A stretch of DNA of 64,000 nucleotides from Ottelia alismoides (GCA_037367405.1 JAZKJV010002955.1:248001-312000); one strand, 5' to 3'. Positions 46,572 to 59,421 are shown, counted from the stretch's first letter. Made by a program: numbers and translations. The notes: a model not told the origin generated them from the letters alone.

Positions 46572-47936
46572 AGAGCACGACTTAGTAGTCGATGTAATTC
46601 TCTCCGCGGTTTTCTTTTCGCGGCTTTTTGTATAGATTTCTGTAGATATATTTTTCTGACATTTTCTTACAATAATCTGGTTTGACACTCTTGTGTTTGT
46701 TTTCTTGTGAGGGCCCGAGGATTGAGGCGGCTTCTTCGGAAGCCGACGCAACCGCGAGAGTCGGAGGCGGATCTTTTCTTTACAGAGTCGCAGGAGAGCG
46801 TAGGAAAGCAAGCAGGAGTGCGGGAGCTGCGGAATAGCCGCGGATTAGCATAGTTTAGATTAGGATTTATTTCCCGTATATTTGAACGGTTGTAATAATA
46901 CAGGTACATTCGGACAGACACTGGACTCTCGGGTCTGTTTCGCCGAGCACCGGTGTGCTCAAGGGACCCTTTAGATTTTTCGCGGTTTTTACATGGTTTT
47001 TCTCTTACTGCCTTTTCCGGTTTCACGCGGATTTTCGAGCTCCTAGCCGTAGGATTTTCTGCTTGATTGTTGCGTAATTCATAGGATCCAAATACCCTAA
47101 TATAATTGCCTGTTCCTATAGTGCGGTAATTGGACCTATAATAAAAAAATAATAAAATAGCCGTTCCATCACCTCCGAGCCTACACGCCGCGAGCCCGCC
47201 CCGTCAAGCGCTACTCCTGAACTCGACCTGTCGAGAAGAGGAGGGGTGGGTCTAGACCGGACTCTTTGGATTGGAGGCTGGTGGTCGGCTAGCCGTTCTT
47301 TCAAGTAGCACTGCTGTTTAGGGACTCGGCTTTTCGCCTGCACCATTTAGGTTGTTTATTTCCTGTCTTTCAATTCTGCGCGGATCACTTTGCATGTAAA
47401 CTGCTGGAGTCAGGTACGCATTTCTATCTCTACATGCATCATTGATTTCTCGCGCATCGGTTTTTTCGTCTTCTCCCCCCTATTTTGGATTAAATAACCA
47501 GGAGAATCGAAAAATTCGTTAGGCCTTTGTTTTCATTGAAAAAAATATTAAAAAGAAAAACCATAAAATTGGGACTGGCTAAGACTATTGACCCTAAAAG
47601 ACACTCATCTTAAAAATTTATCTTGGGGAGAGCAACCCCCTCATTGTTTGGTTTGCTTGCGCGAGAGAGTGACCCGCACCCTAGGTAGAGCCCTCCGGTG
47701 CTATTTCTAGCTGACTACCGACTCTTCTGTGCGGGCCAGTCGGTTGGAGTAGCATCGGGTATCCCAACAGGTCACGTAAGCGCTCTGATAGATTGTTTGT
47801 TCACCTAATAAAAACTGACAAGATAATCTGACCGAGCCTTCACGGTCTTCAGCTCGTGTTGCGTTGGTGAACAGAGGGGTTTGCATTTTGATCATAGTTT
47901 CTCCAGATCCCATCCACACTACTCGACCAGATCACG
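46572..47936 (+). other. element B leader
   Basis: 1.37 kb between PBS and the gag ATG with no coding signal. It contains blocks shared with the leader of element A (47232-47249 and 47621-47646). Confidence 0.75.
47621..47646 (+). promoter_or_regulatory. 26-nt G-rich stem-loop block, element B copy
   Basis: Identical to the minus strand of 40591-40616. It lies about 290 nt before the gag ATG. The core GGGGAGAGCAACCCC can fold. A candidate cis signal for packaging. Confidence 0.6.
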
Positions 47937-49595
47937 ATGATGGGTAGACGCTCTCTTAGGCAGCCTCTGGTTGCACCGCTTTCGGGCACGTCTACCCAGT
48001 CATCTAGGTTGGCCCGCGAGAGCCGAGACCAGTTCTCCGAGCCCGAGTATGATTCCGCCCTGTTCCCCCTCGACCCCCTTTCTTTCGGTTCTGAGAGATA
48101 TGAGCCAGAGGAGAGACTCACAGATTTGACAGCACCTGAGTTTGGCTCGTTTGATTTTACAGACGCCATGGCCGGCAGTTCTGAGGATCACCCCGGAGGT
48201 CCACGAGGAGAGCAGCATTTTGTCCTGGACCAGGGTTCGATCAACTCCTCCCTGATCGCCTCCCTCGAGTCAGTGCAGCAGCAACTGAGGGATCAGGGAG
48301 CTTTCATGATGGACATGAGGCGAGAGTTTGAGCAGTTGAGAGCCAATCGTGGAGGAGGAGCAGGAGGAGGCCCCGACGATCCGGCAGCAGGAGGAGGACC
48401 TGATGATCCTGCAGCCGGAGGTGGCGGAGCAGGCGGAGCAGGAGGAGCACCACCACCACCACTTAGATCGATGCGGGAGAACCACAATCCCAGGTCGACC
48501 TTGACACACCGCTGGGTGGTACTTCCAGCGATCATGGGGGACTTCAAGTTCCCCCCGAACACCTTGCAGCTTCTTCCCTGATTCCACGGTTTGACGACAG
48601 AGGAGCCTCATCTCCACCTGCAGTAGTTTGAGATGATTTGCAGCACTGTCCACGATCGTCAGATGGACCAGGATACGATCAGGATGATTGCCTTCCCCTT
48701 TTCCTTAGCAGACAGAGCAGCCACCTGGCTGAAGCACTTGGGGAAGTTCGTTTACACCTGGGAGCAGCTCCGCACCGAGTACTTGAACAAGTACTATCCA
48801 CTCGGGCGGACCAATGCAGCGAGAGCCCTCATCAGCAACTTCTCCATGCTCCCCAACGAGCAATTCCATGAGGCATGGGAGAGGTTCCATGAGCTTACTG
48901 ACCGACGCCCGCACCATGATATCTTGAAGTCGAACCTTGTGCAGAGCTTCTTCAGCGGGCTGACACCAGAGCTCCAGGGCTTGGTGAATGCTTCTTGTGG
49001 CGGGTCCTATTTCGCCAAGGATCACGACCAGGTCTGGGCCATCTACGAGGAGATGGCCGAGAACTATATGGTGATGTCCCAGACCCGGTTGTATACTCAG
49101 GTCAGACCCCAGCAGCAGCCAGGACCTGTGCAGTACCAGAGGATAGCACGGGTCGACGCCGGTCCATCTAGTTCATCCGCAGTTGCAGCAGCACAGGCAG
49201 AGTCGTCCGCTGCGGATATGGGTATTATCAGCGAGAAGTTGGACCGGATGGAGCTGATCGAGAAGAAGCAGTGCCAGGGTATCACGCAGATGGAGCAGAT
49301 GGCACAGACTCTGAGCGACATGAAGACCCAGCTCATGTGTCTCCAGGAGGCACAGACGGCTTCACAGCCCCGTCTTCAGTCGCGAGGCGATACCGGCGGC
49401 AGCAGCAGCAGCTCGTCCCAGCGCTCCAGCTCCTTTCAGCAGCCTAGACAAGTTCACCTTGTACAGGCGGAGCTGTACCAGCCGCAACAGCCCTCCTACC
49501 AGTCACCACCATCTCCAGACATGCAGATGGTGGTATACCAGCCGGATCAGCTCTGGCAGTACTCCCGCCAGCCCAGTACGACGCCGAGCCGTTGA
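47937..49595 (+). pseudogene. gag: Athila gag (two in-frame stops)
   Basis: The ATG at 47937 opens a frame that runs, with stops, to TGA at 49593-49595. N-terminal part: Ser-rich lead, a short coiled segment (about residues 96-140), then a Gly-rich direct repeat (PDDPAAGGG twice). The retrotransposon gag domain follows, with the typical DPHLHLQ-like region near 48608, AFPFSLADRAATWLKHL near 48690 and WERFHELTDRRPHHD near 48870. Breaks: TGA at 48579-48581 and TAG at 48624-48626, both in the same frame as the surrounding homology. Near 49575-49595 the homology moves to the next frame, consistent with loss of one base. Gag would form the particle that holds the RNA. The start is the first ATG of a doublet and fits the usual N-terminus. 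Confidence 0.88.
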
Positions 49596-52018
49596 TGGAT
49601 GTCAACGGGATTTGGTATGACCGTCCCCAGCCTGGGATCCGACGAGACCATCCCGGATTCAGGTGGGGAAGTGGAGGTACCCAGCCCCAGCAGCAGTCAT
49701 CCAGTCAGGGTGGGCAATATAGCCAGCAGAGACATCACCAGCAGCAGCAGCCCCCAGCCTACCAGCCACACCAGCAGTCGTCCTTCGTTCCTCGTCCCTA
49801 TCAGCAGCAGGGACAGTCTTGGAGACGTGAGCAGCAGGCTCACCAGCCACACCAGCAACAGCATCCTTCCTCCTACCCCTCTCAGCAGCAGCAGCACCAG
49901 TTCCAGCAGCCTCATTACCAGAGAGGCTACCCGTCGGGCCCCCATGAGTGCTCCACCTTGGACGACATAGCCCGCCTCCTCACGGACCAGCAGGCTACAT
50001 TTAGACGGGAGATGGACGAGTTCCGCCAGGAGATGCGGGACCTGATGAGAGGGAAGGTCGCCATCCCTGCACAGATAGAGCCGAATCCGAATAGCCTGAA
50101 GAGGAAGTCTGAGCAGGTAGTTGACACTGAGCATACCACTTCTAGTGATCCATTTGATGATATGTCTTCAGATCTGTTTGATGCTGATTTTGTTACACTT
50201 AGGAGCGGTAGAGCACCAGCAGGCGGCGCCTCATCTGAGCGACTACTCGAGAATCCACCCAGGGCACCAGATGAGGAGGAGGAGAGCGGTACTGAGGCCG
50301 CACCCGAGGATGACGGTGGTACTGATGCCACCAAGGATGCTGATTCCACCGGCGGTACTGAGGCCGCCGCCTTACCAGTTCGAGGAGGTGGTACTGACGC
50401 CACCAGAGTAGCAGAGCCAGCCCGTGGTGGTACTGAGGCCACCAGTGTTCATTTTGAGAGAGATGTTGTTTTTCCTTCTGTTGATGTATCTCAGAACAAT
50501 GCTTTGAATAAAGGAAAAGGTTTAGTTTCTTCTGATCCCACTGTGGTGATTGATGTATGTGCGAATCCGGCCGTCGAGCCGTCTAGACCTCTTCCCAGTC
50601 CTTCATCTGAGAAGGACCCTGTGATCCCCTTCCCTAGAGCCTTTCTGGTGGGGAAGGGGAAGAAAAGAGAAAAAGATCCAAAAAAGAGAGAGCAGGAGGA
50701 GTTTAGCCAGAGCATGATCGACAGATTCCATATACAACTGACCCTTCAGGAGGCGTTGCAGCACATCCCCCTTCTTCAGCGATCATTGAGAGATAGGACC
50801 ACAGTCATGAGGAGGAGGAGGAACCACCATTCAGAGATTCATGTGCTGACGAAAGCCACGTGCTTCACGATCCAGAACCGTCTGCCGGCCAAAAGGCCAG
50901 ATTCAGGAGCCCCATATGTCAGATGTCACATTAGAGAGCAGAGGTTCGACCGTACTCTATTAGATAGCGGATCGTCTATCAACCTCCTTCCGGCAACCCT
51001 TCTCGACCGCTTCGAGTTGGGCACTCTTCGACAGAGCAGGACAGTCCTTCAGTTTGCTGATAGATCTGTCAAGAGGCCGAAGGGGTTGTTGCGAGACGTT
51101 GTCATCACTATTCAGGGTCTGCAATTCCCCGTGGACTTCGTAGTGTTGGACATGGAGATCCCTGATTCAGTGACCGATACCCCCATTATTCTAGGTCGTC
51201 CGTTCTTGGCCACAGCCAAGGCGGTGACTGATCATGATAGCGGGAAGGTATACTTTCGCGTCGAGGGCGAAAGTGTACAAATCGAGACGGTCGAGGACTT
51301 CCGAGCTAGAGAGAGAGCAAGCTCAGAGACCAGCACAGACACAGAGCAGCTGACAGATGCCGGGTTAGACATCCACCAGGACTGTGATTTTGTGATCACA
51401 GATGATGAGGCAGCATGGGCAGACCCTTCCGCACAGGCCATCCTCTCATTTCCAGACACCACTGATGCAGAGATGACAGCAGAGGAGAGCTTGGAGAGCA
51501 CAGCCCTGGTCCAGGATACGACAGAGGCAGCAAAGCCGGTTCTCGACCGCGACACGGTTTCTAGTGATGGTGGTACTGAGGCCACCTTGTGTGACGGTGG
51601 TACTGATGCCACCTTGTTTGATGCAGATCCCTCGGATTCAGAGTCTGATTGGGTAGATTGTGACGACCAGATGCCAGACCTGAGTCCACCTGAGCCTACA
51701 TATGAGGAGGAGGTAGAGGCAGAGCAGATCAGAGACAGCACAGTTGAGCAGCCTCCTCCAGATCCAGTTTGCGAGAGCTCGTATTCTTTCTCCCAGGCAG
51801 ATTTGGCAGATTTAGCAGCATTCACGCACCTTCTTCCGAGGCCAGATTTGCCAGCACCTAGCTGTCCAGAGCTGAAGTCGCTCCCTACTTCGCTGAAGTA
51901 TCGGTTCCTTGCGGGCGAACCTGAGATGTACCCAGTCATCATCTCCGCCGATCTGACTGGAGAGCAAGAATCACGTTTGATGGGGGTTCTTGAAAAGAAC
52001 TGCAAGGCAATTGGATAG
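49595..52018 (+). pseudogene. Athila gag C-terminus and aspartic protease
   Basis: One open stretch of about 800 codons. It starts with a Gln-rich segment (to about 49920) and a gag C-terminal helix (about 49945-50060), then an acidic linker containing GGTEAT / GGTDAT repeats. The retropepsin domain has catalytic LDSG at 50960-50971, followed by FVVLDMEI and IILGRPFLATAKA near 51130-51220, typical of Athila protease. A second acidic linker with two more GGT(E/D)AT copies leads to the RT start. It ends in TAG at 52016-52018, where homology continues, so the stop is a mutation. ATG 49595 is only the first ATG after the upstream frame shift, not a natural start. Confidence 0.88.
50288..51613 (+). 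repeat. seven copies of a GGTGGTACTGAGGCCACC motif flanking the protease
   Basis: Copies at 50288 (partial), 50315-50332, 50352 (partial), 50387-50404, 50426-50443, 51569-51586 and 51596-51613. Each encodes GGT(E/D)A(T/A). GGTGG and CCACC at the ends make each unit a short inverted repeat. Five copies precede and two follow the protease domain. Confidence 0.85.
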
Positions 52019-53852
52019 AGCGTAGCAGATCTCCATGGGATTAGTCCATCAGTGTGCTCCCACCATATTTATCTCGAGGAGGGGGCGAAGCCGTCGCGTG
52101 AGTTCCAGCAGCGACTGAACCCCAACCTGAGAGAGGTTGTGATGAAGGAAATATCAAAATGGTGGAGTGCAGATTTCATTTATCCCATTTCCGACTCAAG
52201 TGGGTCAGCCCTTTGCATGTGGTGCCCAAGAAGACGGGCATCACGACTGTGATCAGTGAGTCGGGAGAGGAGATTGCTACACGAGTACCCACCTCTTAGA
52301 GGGTCTGTGTTGACTACAGGAGACTCAACCAGGCCACCAAGAAGGACCATTTCCCCCTGCCTTTTATTGACCAGATTATTGAGAGACTGGCAGGGAAGAG
52401 CCATTATTGCTTCCTGGATGGGTATTCGGGCTACAACCAGGTGGCCATCGCTCCTGAGGATCAGGAGAAGACCACCTTTACCTGTCCCTTTGTACATATG
52501 CCTTTCGACGCATGCCATTTGGGCTATGCAATGCCCCTGCGACTTTTCAGAGGTGCATGCTGTCGATCTTTTCGGACATGGTAGGGGAGTGTTTGGAGGT
52601 CTTCATGGACAATTTCTCGGTCTACGGCGATGGATTCGACTCCTGTCTTGACTGCCTAGAGCGAGTACTCCAGCGATGTATTGAGTACCATTTGGTTCTA
52701 TCTTGGGAGAAGAGTCACTTCATGGTGACTCAAGGGACGGTGCTTGGCCACATCATCTCCAACAGGGGCATGGAGGTTGATCCGGCCAAGGTTGATGTCA
52801 TTAGAAAACTTGCACCACCGTCCAATTTGAGGCAGCTACGGTCATTCCTGGGGCACGTTGGATTTTATAGGAGATTTATTCAGGATTTCAGCAGGATTGC
52901 CTGGCCGTTGACTGACCTCTTGATGAAAGACACCGAGTTCCTTGTCGATGACAAGTGTTTGCGACTCTCCAGCAGTGTGTGATTGAGGCTCCTATTCTCC
53001 AGCCGCCTGATTGGTCTCTCCCATTCGAGATCATGACGGATGCCTCCGATTTTGCCGTAGGGGCAGTGCTGGGACAGAGGAGGGATGGAGTCCCATTTGC
53101 TATTCACTATGCTAGCCGCACATTGGATTCCGCCCAGCGGAATTACACAGTCACAGAGAAGGAGATGCTAGCAGTAGTGTTCGCCCTAGATAAATTCAGA
53201 TCTTACATCATTGGATCTAGAGTGACTTTGTATACAGATCATACCGCCATCTGATACCTCATGGCAAAGAAGGAAGCCAAGGACAGACTGACTAGATGGA
53301 TCTTTCTACTCCAGGAGTTCGACATTGAGATCAAGGATAAGCCTGGAGTCAAGAATGTGATGGCGGATCATCTCTCCCGTTTAGAGCAGCCTGAGGAGTC
53401 TGAGCAGATTGATCCCATTTGTGAGACCTTCCCAGATGAGGCGATCCTTGCTATCGCCTCACTCCCGTGGTATGCCGATATTGTGAACTTTCTCGTTGCT
53501 GGGAAAGTCCCACAAGATTGGCCCAGGCAGAGGCTTGAGACCTTCCTTGCGAAGGCCAAGTCCTATCACTGGGAGGATCCCATCCTTTACCACGAAGGAG
53601 GGGATAGCGTCTGGCGTCGGTGCATTCCTCAGGAGGAACACCATAGCGTCCTCACTTACTGCCACAAGCTTGAGGCAGGAGGACATCATTCTGGGAGGAG
53701 AACGGCACAGAAAGTGCTCCAATCCGGCTTGTGGTGGCCTACCCTATTCAAGGACTCTGATGAGTTCGTGAAGAGGTGTACAGACTGTGAGAGGATGGGC
53801 ACTTGTGGACAGCGTGATATGATGTCGATGCAGCCCATTCATTTTTGTGAGG
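52019..53852 (+). pseudogene. pol: Athila RT, RNase H and N-terminal integrase, many breaks
   Basis: Closely similar to E1 pol. Breaks relative to E1: a one-base loss near 52196, TAG at 52297-52299, a one-base loss near 52490, a frame change with small deletion near 52960-52975, and TGA at 53252-53254. The RT active-site box is FMDN (52602-52613): the second catalytic Asp codon is AAT, which should abolish polymerase activity. RNase H keeps its Asp and Glu residues and the ADHLSRL end. The integrase zinc finger (HHCC, about 53635-53800) is present, but the DDE core is gone: homology stops at 53852 and LTR sequence begins. Confidence 0.92.
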
Positions 53853-54604
53853 CCATCAGCAGCTGCGCATCACCACGCTGGAGCTTCTCCGATCTTCAGG
53901 CGCAGCAGGGGAGGTCAGGAGCGCACGTACGAGGCCAGCGAACCTCGTCGGCCACCTGTTCTTCCTCGACCTGCAGACGCCGTTCGATCAGCCCTCCTGC
54001 TCCAGTTCTTATCTGGACCGTCCTTTCCCGGAGCTGCCTTCACCGTCAGATCTGAGGAGGACCGATCCCAGCCGCCCGATGCTCGTGGGTTAGCTAAAGA
54101 GAGCCACGATCGTTGATCACACCACGTGGCTGAACCCCGAGCGTCGGATCACTTCGAGGACCCCAGTGTTGGAGCGCCAGCCCATCCCTACCGTCGATCC
54201 CTCCACGTGGCGTCCATCCTGCGATCCACATTAATAAAGGGTAAACTACCCTTAGGCCCTCCTGTTTATTTCATTTAGCATTTAGTCCTATAAATACCTA
54301 GTGTAGTTGTCGAGTTTTTGGTACTTTTGCATTAAGTACCTCGCACTTTGTTTTCCTTGCATTTGCCCCTGTGCGTTGTATGACACATGCATCGACACGT
54401 GATTTTCTGGTTTATTTGCAATATAGGCCCTGCAGTTCTGGTTGTTCATTAATGAAGGAAAGTTTTTAAATATTTGCATTTATACCCCTGTGCGTGATAC
54501 ATTTGAACATGTGCGTGATTTTTTGGGTATTTTGCAGATAAGCCCCTGGACTTTTGGTATCTGTTACCAATAAGCCCTCAGAACTTATTTTTCTTACATT
54601 TGGG
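53853..54604 (+). mobile_element. LTR-derived fragment inside element B
   Basis: Nearly identical to 57604-58356 of the B 3' LTR, in the same orientation, replacing the integrase core, pol end and hairpin array. The left joint shares GAGG (53849-53852) between pol and LTR. The right joint at about 54604 enters the post-pol block. It retains sequence missing from the 5' LTR after 45647. ORFs reading through (to 54055, or 53847-54116) are fusion artefacts. Confidence 0.9.
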
Positions 54605-55735
54605 ACATTTAAACTAAGCCTGGAATTAAATTGAGAAATGGAGCTTGAATAAGATCTTAATCCACCTAACTCTAAGAGGAACCTTATAGGGCTTAGGGTT
54701 AAGGCTTTTCAGGTCCATAAGGACTTAATTCTTTGAGTCCACTAGGCTATGAGCATATGTCATCTTGATGAGCCTAGGTAGAGCACTTAACAACACACGC
54801 ATGACTCTTAGAGACAATGGTTTGACTTGCACCAACACTTTACAATGGCTCTCCACGGATGAGGTGGTGAGGAGGCAGTTTCCTTTGGCTTGGGGTAGCA
54901 TATGAGGGTAGTACTTCTAGGCGGAACCTCTCTTCTTCTTCTAGTGAAGGAAGTGCGTCTCAACTTGGTCTAGTGGTGATGAAGGCTAAAGACAGAAGCC
55001 GTGGAAGCTTCAAAAGAGGGATAGTCTACTGGCTCAAGAGGAAAATTTCTTGTATATATGCTGCACCATGTAGATATGTTGTATAAGAAGCACTTGAAAA
55101 AAAATATTGCAAAATGCAAAAAGAACTCCAAAAAAGTGGTGGGTCGGATTGAAAATTTAATAACCCCACCGGAGTATATATAGTCAAATAAAGCAAAAGC
55201 TTATGGTATCCATGTTACATCTCATGAAGCTTGCAGCGGGAGACTTAGCTACACTGGCTGAGCTTCCAAAAGTCTATACTTCTTCCCCCTCTTCTTGAGC
55301 CGGTTGCACTTGAACTTAGAAGGGAATACCCCGCTTCTCGAGGAAAGAGTTGCTAGACCAAGGCATTAGAGTTACCAGGTTGAGGGAGGTTGTTTCTTTG
55401 TTACTTCTGAGGTGGGGAGCTACATATCACTTACACTGCATGGATAGATTCATAGTCATTAGAGTTTGTGTATGTAGACTTGTTCTGATCTGGTTTATTG
55501 AGGAGTCTTGTCCATAGATTGGTGGAACTTAGAGGCTGTTGAGTTTTAAGCTTAAGTCTAAATAAGGTTCCGACACATTAATAATCCAAAGATCTGATCG
55601 AGCTCCATAATTCACTTTAATGAAGGAAAGTTTAATATTCAACATTGATCCATGTAAATTCCCCTCTTTTTCTTTTTCTTTCTTTCTTTTTCACTTCTTT
55701 TTCAAATAAGTGTTTGCTAAGGGACTAGCAAAAGT
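54605..55735 (+). other. conserved post-pol block of element B
   Basis: Collinear and highly similar to 3590-4750 of E1. No ORF of note. The hairpin array seen in E1 is absent because it lies in the part lost at the LTR joint. Confidence 0.8.
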
Positions 55736-55749
55736 TAAGTATAGGGGGG
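55736..55749 (+). promoter_or_regulatory. polypurine tract of element B
   Basis: TAAGTATAGGGGGG abuts the LTR start TGATGAATACCC at 55750. A TTTGCTAAGGGACTAGCAAA stem-loop precedes it. Confidence 0.88.
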
Positions 55750-58700
55750 TGATGAATACCCATTCATCACTCTTTATTCTTATATTTTAGCTACAAAAAC
55801 CTTTGCAAATGCATGTGTATTCATGTAAATACAAATAATTATCAAAAGCATGCATTGTATAAAGTTTAATAATTAGCATGTTTTTGTGCAAAAATAAAAG
55901 AATAAAGATTAAAAAGAAAAAGAGGGAAATATTTAGAGTAAATATTGAGCAACCTAACCCAAGGGAGGGCTTAACATGGGCCTGACCGCATAAAAGACAA
56001 AGTAGAGGGAGATAGGGGCTCATATATATGTAAATAAAATAAAAGTATTTTCCTCACAAAAATAGGCTTGTAAATATTTTTATATATTTATAAGTATAAA
56101 ATCAATATAAAAATATAAAAATTAAAAAGAAACCAAAAATCTCATTCATGTACATGATCACCTTGTACATAGTTCCATCATCCCTATTTATTTACCCTTA
56201 TAAATAAATACAAGTAATCTCCAAAATTTTTGTAAATATTCTATAGTATATAGTGTAAATAAATAAAATAAAAACAATTAAAACAAAAACAAAATAAAAA
56301 CAACAAAATTAAAAACACAAAAATATATTGTAAATATACCAGGTATATAAATGTATATATGTATTTATTTCACCTATGTATATAAATAATTAAAATAAAA
56401 TAAAAATCTCTTTTTATTACTTATTCTATAATGAAAATAAATAAAATATAAAAGGGGAATAAAATTGTACAAAAATAACGATTAAAAAAATCAAAAATTA
56501 AAAACCCTATATAGTGTACATATACCTATATATAACATATTATGTATATACCTTATTTTTATTTCGAAAAAATTATTAAAAATCACTAAAAAATAGAAAA
56601 AAATAAAATAAAAATATTTCATGTTTTAAGTTTTCACTAAATCGGCCATTTGCTACCCTTAATTTTAATTTCAAATTCCAGCCACGTGGCCTTTTCTCAT
56701 TGGTCCTGGGGATTGTTGACCGCCCGGTCAGCTACCCCCCCAGGACCACTTCACACGGGTCCTTAGCGGGTACCCATTTTCTCGGATTTTTCCCCGCTAA
56801 ACCCGATCGCCTACCACCTAAACCCCGGGTCCGACTCCTTAATGCTACATCCGAGACCCTCGTCGGGGTATCCACATCGGGATCCGCGCGCTCGATCGCC
56901 CTACCCGACCTCTTCTAGCCGGACCCGCAACCATATTTAGCTCGAGCTCCGCCACCTCAAATCTCATCTTTGGTCATTTGATTCCACCCCCAATGAGCTC
57001 CAGTGTGTGCGCGAGAGTGACAGCTCGCGTTCGGTGCTGTCGAAGCGAGGAGAAGAAGAGAGACCACTGATCCGGCGAGCATCGCCGCCTTGCTCCGCCA
57101 CCAGCAGGAGCATCGAGCCTCGGAGGGAGACGCTCCTCGAGGCGACGACCCAGAGCTGCGCAAGCTCATCCCCAGTCTCCTCATCCACCCAGGTAAACCC
57201 TTAGACCCTCCTTTCGCCTTGATTTTCATTTACGCCCAAATCGTCGCTCCGCTGTATTCCGCCGATTCCGACCATTCCATAGCTCTACTCGATCATCGGA
57301 ATCCATATTTACCATCGCCTCCTTCCCGCGCATCTTCTCCACACCTCCATCCAACCCAGCTCGCACAGGAGCTGGGATTCGAGCTCCACCGTCCCCACTT
57401 CGCCGGAGCTCGTCCGCTGCGACCCATCGTCCACCGTCACTCCGCCTAACCGGGTCGAGGCAGTTTGCCCTCGACCCGCGAGTCTCTTGACCGTCTTTGC
57501 AGGTACTACCAAGCCCATCTGAGGGCTTGGGTCATTCTGGCCAGGAGCCTCACTTCCGCCGACCTCGCCGGAGCTCCCCAGAGCTCAGCTGGGCCATCGG
57601 AGGCCATCAGCAGCTGCGCATCACCACGCCGGAGCTTCTTCGATCTTCAGGCGCAGCAGGGGAGGTCAGGAGCGCACGCACGAGGCCGACGAACCTCGTC
57701 GGCCACCTGTTCTTCCTCGACCTGCAGACGCCGTTCGATCAGCCCTCCTGCTCCAGTTCTTATCTGGACCGTCCTTTCCCGGAGCCGCCTTCACCGTCAG
57801 ATCTGAGGAGGACCGATCCCAGCAGCCCGATGCTCGTGGGTTAGCCAAAGAGAGCCACGACCGTTGATCACACCACGTGGCTGAACCCCGAGCGTCGGAT
57901 CACTTCGAGGACCCCAGTGTTGGAGCGCCAGCCGATCCCTACCGTCGATCCCTCCACGTGGCGTCCATCCTGCGATCCACATTAATAAAGGGTAAACACC
58001 CTTAGGCCCTCCTGTTTATTTCATTTAGCATTTAGTCCTATAAATACCTAGTGTAGTTGTCGAGTTTTTGGTACTTTTGCATTAAGGACCTCGTACTTTC
58101 TTTTCCTTGCACTTATGCCCCTGTGCGTTGTTTGACACGTGCATCGACACGTGATTTTCTGGTTTATTTGCAATATAGGCCCTGCAGTTCTGGTTGTTCA
58201 TTAATGAAGGAAAGTTTTTAACTATTTGCATTTATACCCCTGTGTGTGATACATTTGAACATGTGCGTGATTTTTTGGGTATTTTGCAGATAAGCCCCTG
58301 GACTTTTGGTACCTGTTACCAATAAGCCTTCGGAACTTATTTTTCTTACATTTGGGTCCCTGAGAGCCTCAGGCACGCGCGACGCGCGTGACTTCCTGGG
58401 TTAATTGCACCAGACCCCCCAGACTTTTGGGTATTTGCACTTTGGTCCCTATGCACTGTGCTCCCTCTTTATTTTTGAATAAAATAGCAAATTACCTCCA
58501 AATCCAACGAAAATTGGACACATGGCTCCTGCCATAGTGTAAAATTTTCAAGGATTTTTGAGGACATTTTTGTTTTCATTTAATATTTTTAAAAATTCAA
58601 AAACATCTATTTTCCTCACTGTCTAACTTTACAAATCACAAAAAAACGTTAAATAGTGTCTAAAAATTACAAAAAAGTTGTCTACTGTCTGTTTTGTGGA

Positions 58701-59416
58701 GTTTTATTTTCTAGCCAATTTTGGCTATTTTTCATTACTGAAACCCACTAAAAATTGAAAAACATTCAAAATCTTTTAAAAATTCTAGTAAATCAATTAA
58801 AAATCCAAAAACAATAAAATAGGTGCGTAAATTTTCCTTGTTTTATTCTCTTTACAGGAAAATTACCTCCCAGCTAATTTGGGGGCTTTAGATATTTTAT
58901 CTAGGCCCTTTTAGCTCGGCTGGACAGTACCTACTGTTTTAGCTACTTTTTGATTTTTAGAAAATTAAATAAACATCAGAAAATTCTCAAAAATTCACCA
59001 AAAACACTAAAATTATAAAACACATAAAAATATTTTTTTTTGAATTTTTGGTTGATTTTTAATGTTTTTAATAAATTGTTGAAGTGTGTGTTTATTTGTT
59101 TTTCTTATTTTCTTAATTAACTAAAAAATCCAAAAAATATAAAATATTCAAAAACCACCAAAAATAGTTGCTTCTTTTATTTTATTTCCCTTTTTGACTA
59201 CTTCGTAAGCCGAGAGGCCAACCCGTGCTCCTTGTGTTCGACCCTGGTCGCTATACCAGGCTAAATAAATAGCAAGACCGCTATTTCGCTTTTTAATTGA
59301 TTTTCTCTGTCTTGGTGGTCTACTTTTTCTTGATCGACACGATCGAGTGACCGAGGTCGCGACGACCATCGTAGAGATACCTGATTGCCTTAGTCGCTCG
59401 GTTTTTCGCGTCATCA
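55750..59416 (+). mobile_element. element B 3' LTR (3667 bp)
   Basis: Complete LTR ending CGCGTCATCA at 59416, then the CACGC duplication. Very similar to 43097-46553 apart from about 206 bp present only here. Probable intron 57193-57502. The reiterated TTGCA / CCCCTG block lies at about 58000-58480. Confidence 0.95.
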
Positions 59417-59421
59417 CACGC
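59417..59421. repeat. target-site duplication of element B, right copy
   Basis: CACGC, identical to 43092-43096. Confidence 0.92.

Larger units (their letters stand above)
43097..59416 (+). mobile_element. element B: Athila-type Ty3/gypsy retrotransposon with gag and pol remains
   Basis: 5' LTR 43097-46553, tRNA-Asp PBS 46557, leader, gag and protease, RT, RNase H and start of integrase, an LTR-derived fragment replacing the rest of integrase (53853-54604), the conserved post-pol block, PPT and 3' LTR 55750-59416. The 5-bp duplication CACGC is perfect. Gag and pol carry several stops and frameshifts, so it is not autonomous now. It inserted into an LTR of element A, so it is younger than A. 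Confidence 0.95.

Noticed and set aside
53259..54055. A novel RNase H-integrase fusion protein with a Ser/Arg-rich tail
   Set aside because: The tail is LTR sequence read through the joint at 53852; it also reads in the same LTR at 57606 and after.
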